A stretch of DNA of 64,000 nucleotides. Origin: Citrobacter youngae. Its GTDB lineage: Bacteria > Pseudomonadota > Gammaproteobacteria > Enterobacterales > Enterobacteriaceae. How positions within the stretch are numbered: position 1 is the first letter of the stretch; each line of letters opens with the position of its first letter. The translations under genes and the position numbers were made by a program. This document shows positions 55,045-64,000 of the stretch, one piece after another. The notes beneath the pieces were generated by a model. That model ran no database searches, was not told where the DNA came from, and saw only the letters and a program-made list of their open reading frames with translations. Where the stretch lies: assembly GCF_003818115.1 (NCBI RefSeq), contig NZ_RPOI01000003.1, positions 62,001 through 126,000 of the forward strand, in the 5' to 3' direction.

Positions 55045-55812
55045 ATGATGAACGATCTTTTTTCACTGGACGGCAAAAATATTCTGATCACCGGTTCGGC
55101 CCAGGGTATTGGTTATTTACTGGCGACCGGGCTGGGTAAATATGGCGCGCAGATTATCGTCAATGACATTACGCCGGAGCGCGCGGAGGCCGCCGTCGCC
55201 AAACTGCAGCAGGAAGGGATCCGCGCCGTGGCCGCGCCGTTCAATGTTACGCATAAACAAGACATTGATGCCGCCATCGACCATATCGAAAAAGACATTG
55301 GCCAAATTGATGTGCTGGTGAATAACGCCGGTATCCAGCGTCGCCATCCGTTTACCGAGTTCCCGGAGCAGGACTGGAACGATGTGATTGCCGTGAACCA
55401 GACGGCGGTATTCCTGGTCTCCCAGGCGGTAACGCGTCGCATGGTGGAACGTCAGGCCGGGAAGGTCATCAACATCTGCTCCATGCAGAGCGAACTGGGC
55501 CGCGACACCATCACGCCGTATGCCGCCTCGAAAGGCGCGGTGAAAATGCTTACCCGCGGGATGTGTGTTGAGCTGGCACGCCACAATATCCAGGTCAACG
55601 GGATCGCGCCGGGCTACTTCAAAACCGAAATGACCAAAGCGCTGGTAGAGGATGAAGCCTTCACCTCCTGGCTGTGCAAACGTACGCCAGCCGCGCGCTG
55701 GGGCGATCCGCAGGAGCTGATCGGCGCGGCGGTATTCCTCTCTTCTAAAGCATCCGATTTTGTTAACGGGCACCTGTTGTTTGTCGATGGCGGCATGCTG
55801 GTCGCCGTCTGA
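55045..55812 (+). CDS. idnO: 5-keto-D-gluconate 5-reductase IdnO
   Basis: Short-chain dehydrogenase of 255 residues that reduces 5-ketogluconate to D-gluconate, which IdnK then phosphorylates. The cofactor loop is ITGSAQGIGYLLA (about 15-27), the NNAG motif is VNNAGIQRR, and the catalytic Ser and Tyr-x-x-x-Lys are in ICSMQSELGRDTITPYAASKGAV. The start is ATG 55045 after AAGGAATAG; the next codon is also ATG, so the exact start may be one codon later. Confidence 0.94.
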   Translation: MMNDLFSLDGKNILITGSAQGIGYLLATGLGKYGAQIIVNDITPERAEAAVAKLQQEGIRAVAAPFNVTHKQDIDAAIDHIEKDIGQIDVLVNNAGIQRRHPFTEFPEQDWNDVIAVNQTAVFLVSQAVTRRMVERQAGKVINICSMQSELGRDTITPYAASKGAVKMLTRGMCVELARHNIQVNGIAPGYFKTEMTKALVEDEAFTSWLCKRTPAARWGDPQELIGAAVFLSSKASDFVNGHLLFVDGGMLVAV

Positions 55813-55935
55813 TACCACACAACGCAACATCACGCAGCGCCCAGGCGCTGCATTTTTGGCTCCCCCCTGAATAATTCGAGTTACAGCCAACACACCTGCA
55901 GCTTGAAGGATGACGGGGATATAAGAGAAACGATT

Positions 55936-57255
55936 ATGCCATTAATAATAATTGCGGCAGGCGTCGCGCTGCTCCTGGTCCTGATGATTGGCTTTAAAGT
56001 TAACGGCTTTATTGCTCTGGTCCTGGTGGCGGCGGTCGTTGGTTTTGCCGAAGGGATGGATGCACAGGCCGTTCTGCACTCAATACAAAACGGGATCGGT
56101 GGCACGCTTGGCGGGCTGGCGATGATCCTCGGCTTCGGCGCAATGCTCGGCAAGCTGATTTCCGATACCGGCGCGGCTCAGCGCATCGCCACCACGCTGA
56201 TTGGCACATTCGGTCAAAAGCGCGTGCAGTGGGCGCTGGTGATCACCGGTCTGGTGGTCGGTCTGGCAATGTTTTTTGAAGTCGGCTTTGTTCTGCTGCT
56301 GCCGCTGGTGTTTACGGTGGTGGCCTCGTCCGGCCTGCCGCTGCTGTATGTTGGCGTACCGATGGTCGCCGCGCTGTCCGTGACCCACTGTTTTCTGCCG
56401 CCGCATCCGGGGCCGACCGCGATTGCCACCATTTTTGAGGCCAATCTCGGCACCACCCTGCTGTACGGCTTTATTATTACTATCCCGACGGTGATTGTCG
56501 CCGGGCCGCTGTTTTCTAAGCTGCTGACCCGCTTTGAGAAAGCGCCGCCGGAAGGGTTATTCAACCCGCATCTGTTCACCGAAGAAGAGATGCCGTCGTT
56601 CTGGAACAGTATCTTTGCGGCGGTTATCCCGGTCATACTGATGGCGGTCGCCGCCGTGTGCGAAATTACGCTGCCAAAGACCAACAGCGTGCGGGTGTTC
56701 TTTGAGTTTATCGGTAACCCTGCGGTCGCGTTGTTTATTGCTATCGTGCTCGCCATTTTTACCCTTGGTCGACGTAACGGGCGTACGATCGAGCAAATTA
56801 TGGATATCATTGGCGACTCTATCGGCGCAATCGCGATGATTGTGTTTATCATCGCCGGGGGCGGTGCGTTTAAGCAGGTTCTGGTCGACAGCGGCGTGGG
56901 GCAATATATCTCGCACCTGATGACCGGCACGTCGCTTTCTCCATTGCTGATGTGCTGGACGGTTGCCGCCTTGCTGCGCATCGCGCTTGGTTCAGCCACC
57001 GTCGCGGCGATCACCACCGCAGGCGTGGTGCTGCCGATTATCAACGTCACGCATGCCGATCCGGCGCTGATGGTGCTGGCTACCGGCGCGGGCAGCGTGA
57101 TTGCCTCCCACGTTAACGATCCGGGATTTTGGCTGTTTAAAGGCTATTTTAATCTCAGCGTGGGGGAAACGTTGCGCACATGGACGGTAATGGAGACGCT
57201 GATTTCCATTATGGGTCTGCTGGGGGTTCTGGCGCTGAACGCCATCCTGCATTAA
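55936..57255 (+). CDS. idnT: L-idonate/gluconate transporter IdnT (GntP family)
   Basis: A 439-residue, about twelve-segment permease closely matching E. coli IdnT. It begins MPLIIIAAGVALLLVLMIGF. Characteristic segments are LGGLAMILGFGAMLGKLISDTGAAQRIA, GLAMFFEVGFVLLLPLVF and [27 protein letters not shown] 55936 is chosen because the alternative in-frame start at 55903 adds a polar tail absent from homologues. It imports L-idonate, gluconate and 5-ketogluconate for the operon. Confidence 0.95.
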   Translation: MPLIIIAAGVALLLVLMIGFKVNGFIALVLVAAVVGFAEGMDAQAVLHSIQNGIGGTLGGLAMILGFGAMLGKLISDTGAAQRIATTLIGTFGQKRVQWALVITGLVVGLAMFFEVGFVLLLPLVFTVVASSGLPLLYVGVPMVAALSVTHCFLPPHPGPTAIATIFEANLGTTLLYGFIITIPTVIVAGPLFSKLLTRFEKAPPEGLFNPHLFTEEEMPSFWNSIFAAVIPVILMAVAAVCEITLPKTNSVRVFFEFIGNPAVALFIAIVLAIFTLGRRNGRTIEQIMDIIGDSIGAIAMIVFIIAGGGAFKQVLVDSGVGQYISHLMTGTSLSPLLMCWTVAALLRIALGSATVAAITTAGVVLPIINVTHADPALMVLATGAGSVIASHVNDPGFWLFKGYFNLSVGETLRTWTVMETLISIMGLLGVLALNAILH

Positions 57256-57307
57256 GCCGGTCATCACCGGGGAGCACAGGTCTGCGCTCCCCGGCACTGG
57301 AGAGAAA

Positions 57308-58306
57308 ATGAGGAACCACAGAATTTCTTTGCAAGACATCGCCACGCTGGCGGGCGTGACCAAAATGACGGTGAGCCGCTACATTCGCTCGCCGAAAAAG
57401 GTCGCAAAGGAAACCGGTGAACGCATCGCGCAGATTATGGAGGAGATTAATTACATCCCCAACCGCGCGCCCGCGATGCTGCTGAACGCGCAAAGCTACA
57501 CGCTCGGCGTGCTGATCCCCTCGTTTCAAAACCAGTTGTTCGCAGATATTCTGGCCGGTATTGAGTCAGTCACCTCGGACCATAACTATCAGACGCTGAT
57601 CGCCAACTACAATTACGACCGGGAATCAGAGGAAGAGTCGGTGATTAACCTGCTGTCGTACAATATCGACGGCATTATTTTGTCCGAGAAATATCACACT
57701 CTGCGCACAGTTAAATTTCTGCGTTCAGCCAACATTCCGGTGGTCGAGCTGATGGATATTCAGGGCGATCGTCTGGACATGGAAGTAGGTTTCGATAACC
57801 GTCAGGCGGCGTTTGATATGGTCAGCACCATGCTGGATAAACGTCAGCGGCGCAAAATCCTCTATCTCGGTTCGAAAGACGACGTCCGCGATGAACAACG
57901 CTATCGCGGCTACTGCGATGCCATGACGCGTCGGGGTCTGGTGCCGCTGCGCGTCAATCCGCGCGCTATTTCGTCCATTCATCTTGGCACCCAGATGATG
58001 CGGGACGCGCTGGCTGCGCATCCGGATGTAGACGGCGTGTTTTGCACCAACGACGATATTGCGATGGGCGCGCTGCTGCTGTGCCGCGAGCGCGAGCTGG
58101 CCGTTCCGGAACAGATCTCAATTGCCGGTTTTCACGGGCTGGAAATGGGCAGGCAGATGATCCCAAGCCTCGCCAGCGTGATCACCCCGCGTTTTGACAT
58201 TGGCCGCATGGCGGCGCAGATGTTGCTGAGCAAAATCAAGAACAACGACCATAACCACAACACCGTGGATCTTGGGTATCAGATTTATCACGGCAATACG
58301 CTTTAA
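57308..58306 (+). CDS. idnR: L-idonate regulator IdnR (LacI family)
   Basis: A 332-residue LacI-type regulator. The N-terminal helix-turn-helix is ISLQDIATLAGVTKMTVSRYIRSPKKVAKETGERIAQIMEEINYIPNRAPAML (about 6-59), followed by a sugar-binding-protein fold. It activates idnK and idnDOTR with 5-ketogluconate or idonate and cross-talks with GntR in E. coli. It is the last gene of the operon, behind GGAGAG. Confidence 0.94.
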   Translation: MRNHRISLQDIATLAGVTKMTVSRYIRSPKKVAKETGERIAQIMEEINYIPNRAPAMLLNAQSYTLGVLIPSFQNQLFADILAGIESVTSDHNYQTLIANYNYDRESEEESVINLLSYNIDGIILSEKYHTLRTVKFLRSANIPVVELMDIQGDRLDMEVGFDNRQAAFDMVSTMLDKRQRRKILYLGSKDDVRDEQRYRGYCDAMTRRGLVPLRVNPRAISSIHLGTQMMRDALAAHPDVDGVFCTNDDIAMGALLLCRERELAVPEQISIAGFHGLEMGRQMIPSLASVITPRFDIGRMAAQMLLSKIKNNDHNHNTVDLGYQIYHGNTL

Positions 58307-58385
58307 GTCATTTTCTCTCGCCATCGCATACTCTCTTTGATGGACATTGCCTATACTCCAGGCAGGATAAATGGAGGAAATCTCA

Positions 58386-59888
58386 ATGAGCGCACCCCTG
58401 CTAATTGCCCGCACGCCGGACACCGAACTGTTTTTACTGCCAGGCATGGCCAACCGTCACGGGCTGATTACCGGCGCGACCGGAACCGGTAAAACCGTCA
58501 CGTTACAAAAGCTTGCCGAATCGCTGTCCGGGATTGGCGTACCGGTATTTATGGCCGATGTGAAAGGTGACTTAACCGGCGTAGCCGAGGAAGGCCAATC
58601 CTCTGAAAAGCTGCTCGCCCGCCTGAAAAACATCGGCATTACCGACTGGCAACCGCATGCCAATCCGGTCACGGTATGGGATATCTTTGGCGAAAAGGGT
58701 CACCCGGTGCGGGCCACGGTATCTGATCTCGGGCCGCTGCTGCTGGCTCGTCTGCTGAATCTCAACGACGTGCAGTCCGGCGTGCTGGATATTATCTTCC
58801 GTATTGCCGATGACCAGGGTCTGTTGCTGCTGGATTTCAAAGATCTGCGGGCCATTACGCAGTACATCGGCGATAACGCTAAATCGTTCCAGAACCAGTA
58901 CGGCAACATCAGTAGCGCCTCGGTGGGCGCTATCCAGCGCGGACTGTTGTCACTGGAACAACAGGGCGCGGCGCACTTCTTTGGCGAACCGATGCTGGAT
59001 ATCAAAGACTGGATGCGAACCGACGCCAGCGGCAAAGGGATGATCAACATCCTCAGCGCCGAGAAGCTCTACCAGATGCCCAAACTGTACGCCGCCAGCC
59101 TGCTGTGGATGCTCTCCGAACTGTACGAACAGCTGCCGGAAGCAGGCGATCTGGAAAAACCAAAACTGGTGTTCTTCTTTGATGAAGCGCATCTGCTGTT
59201 CAACGACGCCCCGCAGGTGCTGCTGGATAAAATCGAACAGGTGATCCGCCTGATCCGCTCGAAAGGGGTCGGTGTGTGGTTCGTCTCGCAAAACCCGTCG
59301 GATATTCCGGACAACGTGCTTGGCCAGTTGGGTAACCGCGTGCAGCACGCCCTGCGCGCGTTCACGCCGAAAGATCAGAAAGCGGTGAAAAGCGCGGCGC
59401 AAACCATGCGCGCCAACCCGGCGTTTGATACCGAGAAAGCTATTCAGGAGCTGGGCACCGGCGAGGCGCTGGTGTCGTTCCTGGACGCCAAAGGCAGCCC
59501 GTCGGTGGTGGAGCGGGCAATGGTGATTGCGCCCTGCTCCCGCATGGGGCCGGTGACGGACGATGAGCGCAACGGGCTGATTAATCACTCTTCGCTGTAC
59601 GGAAAATATGAGGAAGAGGTCGACCGCGAATCCGCCTATGAGCGTTTACAGCAAGGCGTGCAAGCCAGCACCGGGCAGCAAAATACGCCTCCCGCCAACG
59701 GTAAAGCGGTCGAGGTTGACGACGGTATTCTCGGTGGGTTGAAGGATATTTTGTTTGGCAGTACAGGACCGCGCGGCGGCAAGCGCGATGGCGTGGTACA
59801 GAGCGTGGCGAAAAGCGCGGCGCGACAGGTCACTAATCAGATAATCCGCGGCATGTTGGGGAGTTTGATGGGCGGGAGAAAACGCTAG
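58386..59888 (+). CDS. yjgR: DUF853 family ATPase YjgR
   Basis: A 500-residue HerA/VirB4-like P-loop ATPase of unknown function. Walker A is [12 protein letters not shown] (about 33-44) and Walker B is [14 protein letters not shown]. The C-terminal region has the DUF853 features [35 protein letters not shown] 58386 follows AGGAAATC; an in-frame ATG at 58371 is possible. The protein is close to E. coli YjgR along its length. A REP element follows. Confidence 0.92.
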   Translation: MSAPLLIARTPDTELFLLPGMANRHGLITGATGTGKTVTLQKLAESLSGIGVPVFMADVKGDLTGVAEEGQSSEKLLARLKNIGITDWQPHANPVTVWDIFGEKGHPVRATVSDLGPLLLARLLNLNDVQSGVLDIIFRIADDQGLLLLDFKDLRAITQYIGDNAKSFQNQYGNISSASVGAIQRGLLSLEQQGAAHFFGEPMLDIKDWMRTDASGKGMINILSAEKLYQMPKLYAASLLWMLSELYEQLPEAGDLEKPKLVFFFDEAHLLFNDAPQVLLDKIEQVIRLIRSKGVGVWFVSQNPSDIPDNVLGQLGNRVQHALRAFTPKDQKAVKSAAQTMRANPAFDTEKAIQELGTGEALVSFLDAKGSPSVVERAMVIAPCSRMGPVTDDERNGLINHSSLYGKYEEEVDRESAYERLQQGVQASTGQQNTPPANGKAVEVDDGILGGLKDILFGSTGPRGGKRDGVVQSVAKSAARQVTNQIIRGMLGSLMGGRKR

Positions 59889-59900
59889 TGTCCGTGTTAC

Positions 59901-59980
59901 TGTGCCGGATGGCGGCGTAAACGCCTTATCCGGCCTACAGGTCCAGGGTAGGCCTGATAAGCGCAGCGCCATCAGGCACT
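59901..59980. repeat. REP/BIME element between yjgR and lptG
   Basis: GTGCCGGATGGCGGCGTAAACG, CCTTATCCGGCCTACAGG and TAGGCCTGATAAGCGCAGCG / CCATCAGGCA: several REP units in alternating orientation between convergent genes. Confidence 0.8.
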
Positions 59981-59994
59981 GCGCTTTACTGTGA

Positions 59995-61077
59995 TTACGA
60001 CCTACGCAGCATCAGCCACAGACTAATCAGCAGGAAGCTGGCACTTGGCAGCAGCGCGCCGATAATCGGCGGAATGCCGTACACCAGCGTCAGCGGGCCA
60101 AAGATTTGGTCCAGCACATAGAACACAAAACCGAAGCTAATCCCCGTCACCACACGCACACCCATCGGCACGCTACGCAGCGGGCCGAAGATAAATGACA
60201 GCGCCATCAGCATCATGACCGCCACTGACAGCGGCTGGAACACTTTGCTCCACATATTGAGCTGGTAGCGTCCGGCGTCCTGGCCGCTCGACTTCAGGTA
60301 CTTCACGTAATTATGCAGACCACTAATCGACAGCGCGTCAGGATCCAACGCCACGACGCCGAGCTTGTCGGGCGTAAGGTTGGTTTTCCAGGTGCCGCTC
60401 ACCGTCTGCGAACCGGTGATTTGTTTCGGGTCGGTCAGGTTGGACTCATCCACCTGCGACAAACGCCAGACCTTCTGCTCCGGGTCAAACGTCGCGCTGG
60501 CGGCATAGCGAACGGACTGCAAACGACGCTTGTCGTTAAAGGCGTAAATGCTGATTCCGCCTAATTCGGCGTCCCCTTTCACTCGCTCGATGTAAACAAA
60601 GCTGTCGCCATCTTTCGCCCACAGTCCTTGCTGGGTAGAGAGCAGCGAGCCGCCGTACATCTGCTGCGCACGGTAGTTACGCGCCATCTGTTCACCCTGC
60701 GGCGCCACCCATTCCCCGATGGCCATCGTCAGCAGCACCAGCGGAATCGCGGTTTTCATCACCGACAACGCTACCTGCATACGGGTAAAGCCGGAAGCCT
60801 GCATCACCACCAGTTCACTGCGCTGGGCCAACATGCCCAGCCCTAACAACGCACCCAGCAGCGCCGCCATCGGGAAGAAGATCTGGATATCTTTCGGTGC
60901 GCTGAGCAGGGTATACAGCCCGGCGCCCATCGCATCGTAGCTCCCCTGCCCGGCTTTTTTCAGCTGGTCGACAAACTTGATGATCCCGGAGAGCGACACC
61001 AGCATGAACAACGTCATCATGATGGTGGTAAAAATGGTTTTACCGATATAGCGGTCAAGTACACCAAAGGGCTGCAT
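59995..61077 (-). CDS. lptG: LPS export ABC transporter permease LptG
   Basis: A 360-residue inner-membrane permease of the LptB2FG complex that extracts lipopolysaccharide. There are three N-terminal hydrophobic segments (MMTLFMLVSLSGIIKF, FFPMAALLGALLGLG and AIPLVLLTMAIGEWVAP region), a periplasmic beta-jellyroll domain (about 130-265), and three C-terminal segments. The conserved RSELVVMQASGFTRMQ coupling helix is visible. It is translationally coupled to lptF, sharing one base. Confidence 0.95.
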   Translation of the reverse strand: MQPFGVLDRYIGKTIFTTIMMTLFMLVSLSGIIKFVDQLKKAGQGSYDAMGAGLYTLLSAPKDIQIFFPMAALLGALLGLGMLAQRSELVVMQASGFTRMQVALSVMKTAIPLVLLTMAIGEWVAPQGEQMARNYRAQQMYGGSLLSTQQGLWAKDGDSFVYIERVKGDAELGGISIYAFNDKRRLQSVRYAASATFDPEQKVWRLSQVDESNLTDPKQITGSQTVSGTWKTNLTPDKLGVVALDPDALSISGLHNYVKYLKSSGQDAGRYQLNMWSKVFQPLSVAVMMLMALSFIFGPLRSVPMGVRVVTGISFGFVFYVLDQIFGPLTLVYGIPPIIGALLPSASFLLISLWLMLRRS

Positions 61078-62177
61078 TATACCGCTCCTTTACGCATAAA
61101 ACGGGCACGCAAGCGGCGCATCGGCACCGTATCCCAGAGGTTAAGCACAATCGCCAGCGCCAGATAGGCCAGGTTTACCACCCACATCCAGAACACCGGA
61201 TCCAGTTTACCTTTGCCACCGTTCGACTTCAGCGACGTCTGCACCAGGAAGAACAGCAAATAGAGCAGCATGGCTGGCAGCATGGACAGCACGCGACCCT
61301 GACGCGGGTTAACCACGCTCAGCGGGACAACCATCAGCGCCATCATAAATACGGTGAATACCAATGTGATACGCCAGTGCAGCTCCGCACGGGCCCGAGC
61401 GTTGTCGGTATTCCACAGTGTGCGCATATCCATCTGGTCGGTATCATTGGGATCCAGCGCCACGGCCTGATGGCCGATAATCGCCTGGTAGTCCTGGAAA
61501 TCGGTAATGCGGAAATCGCGCAGCAGCGCGGTCCCTTCAAAACGCGTACCTTTGTTCAGCACCACGACCTGAGAGCCGTCACGCAACTGAGTCAGATGTC
61601 CGGAATCAGCCACAACCACCGAAGGACGGGCGTTACCTTTCGGGCGGATTTGCGCGAGGAACACATCTTTGAAGCTGCTACCATCAACACTTTCGATAAA
61701 CAACACCGAACTGCCGTTCGTTGCCTGCTGGAATTGCCCTTGAGCAAGCGCCGCCATGCCGGGGTTCGCTTTTGCTTCCGCCAGCACTTCATCCTGATGC
61801 CGGGAGGACCACGGCCCGGCCCACATTACGTTGACTGCCGCAACGATACTGGTAAACAACGCCAGCACCATCGCCGCTTTTACCAGCACAGCCTTGCTCA
61901 GCCCGCAGGCGTGCATGACCGTAATTTCACTTTCGGTATACAGTTTGCCCAGCGTCATTAGCAGCCCAAGGAAGAGGCTTAAGGGCAAGATAAGTTGCGC
62001 CATTTCTGGCACGCCCAGCCCCAGCAGCGAGAGCACCAGATTCGCCGGGATATCACCGTCAACAGCCGCACCCAGGATCCTGACTAACTTTTGACAAAAG
62101 AAGATCAAAAGCAGGATGAATAGGATCGCAAGTTGGCTTTTGAGCGTTTCCCGAACCAGATATCTTATGATTATCAC
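61077..62177 (-). CDS. lptF: LPS export ABC transporter permease LptF
   Basis: A 366-residue partner of LptG with the same topology: three N-terminal hydrophobic segments, a periplasmic beta-jellyroll (about 130-260), three C-terminal segments (LVFTVFMMALMVVPLSVVNPRQGRVLS). The coupling-helix region ESEITVMHACGLSKAVLVKA matches the family. It is divergent from pepA. In E. coli the lptFG pair is essential and its promoter region faces pepA, as here. Confidence 0.95.
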   Translation of the reverse strand: MIIIRYLVRETLKSQLAILFILLLIFFCQKLVRILGAAVDGDIPANLVLSLLGLGVPEMAQLILPLSLFLGLLMTLGKLYTESEITVMHACGLSKAVLVKAAMVLALFTSIVAAVNVMWAGPWSSRHQDEVLAEAKANPGMAALAQGQFQQATNGSSVLFIESVDGSSFKDVFLAQIRPKGNARPSVVVADSGHLTQLRDGSQVVVLNKGTRFEGTALLRDFRITDFQDYQAIIGHQAVALDPNDTDQMDMRTLWNTDNARARAELHWRITLVFTVFMMALMVVPLSVVNPRQGRVLSMLPAMLLYLLFFLVQTSLKSNGGKGKLDPVFWMWVVNLAYLALAIVLNLWDTVPMRRLRARFMRKGAV

Positions 62178-62440
62178 TTTAAATACGCCCGTAAAAACCC
62201 GTCTTTTGCCGGAATTTAGCTTGTTTCATGGCTTAAACGTCATTTATTCTCTTGAGTCGTCGAAATCGTCGCTAAGATCATTATACTCAACGGATCCACC
62301 TCTCAGAAATTGTTCTGACGTGCCAATGCCGTAATAACGTTAAGATTAACACGAAGTCACCGCAACAGCGGGTATGAGTTACGAAAGCTTGCAATTCTAT
62401 CCGTAGCCACCGCTGTTGTCTTTAAGATTCAGGAGCGTAG

Positions 62441-63955
<1,515 letters not shown>

Positions 63956-63962
63956 TTTGCAT

Positions 63963-64000
63963 GATTGCCGGATGGCGCTGCGCTTTTCCGGCCTACAAGA
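63963..64000. repeat. REP element after pepA, cut by the window end
   Basis: TTGCCGGATGGCGCTGCGCTTTTCCGGCCTACAAG, a single REP hairpin just downstream of pepA; any second unit would lie beyond the window. Confidence 0.65.

Overview
This is a chromosomal segment of a Citrobacter species, probably of the C. freundii complex. Gene order over most of it matches the E. coli K-12 stretch dnaC-yjjA-opgB-lgo-tsr-btsT-yjiXA-yjiS/R-mdtM-yjiNML-uxuRBA-gntP-symE-leuX-ahr-idn-yjgR-lptGF-pepA. The genus call rests on a tyrosine phenol-lyase that, from memory, is almost identical to the C. freundii enzyme, next to its tyrosine permease. Identities are from recognition of sequence and motifs; no database search was run.

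Layout. 1-3242: end of dnaC, yjjA, opgB. 3286-8393: L-galactonate cluster (lgoD, lgoR, lgoT) with an added tagaturonate reductase gene. 8446-14402: GNAT gene, serine chemoreceptor tsr with a flagellar promoter, pyruvate transporter btsT with four BtsR-type repeats at a 20-bp period, yjiX, yjiA. 14461-15578: AT-rich membrane-protein gene that looks frameshifted. 15670-18259: marR/HlyD/DUF2955 efflux operon. 18406-23878: yjiS, yjiR, an Rpn C-terminal remnant, an AraC/LysE pair, mdtM. 23959-27558: cystathionine-beta-lyase-like enzyme, SDF-family transporter and LysR regulator. 27634-31664: yjiN, a second GNAT gene, and the anaerobic iron-sulfur operon yjiM-yjiL-DUF3343 behind an FNR-type promoter. 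31944-34262: AT-rich accessory patch (small membrane protein with an A-AAA-AAC heptamer, porin lacking a proper signal peptide, orphan ribbon-helix-helix protein). 34263-39511: uxuR, uxuB, uxuA and gntP with UxuR-like operators. 39561-44513: lutABC and an L-lactate permease. 44972-47797: tutB and tpl with TyrR and CRP sites. 48477-51983: SymE/SymR toxin-antitoxin pair, a type II restriction-modification system and tRNA-Leu(CAA) leuX, a known island insertion site. 52204-63955: ahr, the L-idonate/gluconate cluster idnK/idnDOTR, yjgR, lptG, lptF, pepA.

Theme: much of the window is carbon-acid metabolism (L-galactonate, hexuronates, gluconate, L-idonate, lactate, pyruvate, tyrosine to pyruvate), with a transporter beside the enzymes in most cases. 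REP/BIME elements lie between several units. The least expected features are an uninterrupted 17-A tract inside the DNA methyltransferase gene, two accessory genes whose reading frames join only through a -1 shift at a homopolymer, the array of BtsR-type repeats, and a large palindrome with a possible leader peptide upstream of mdtM.
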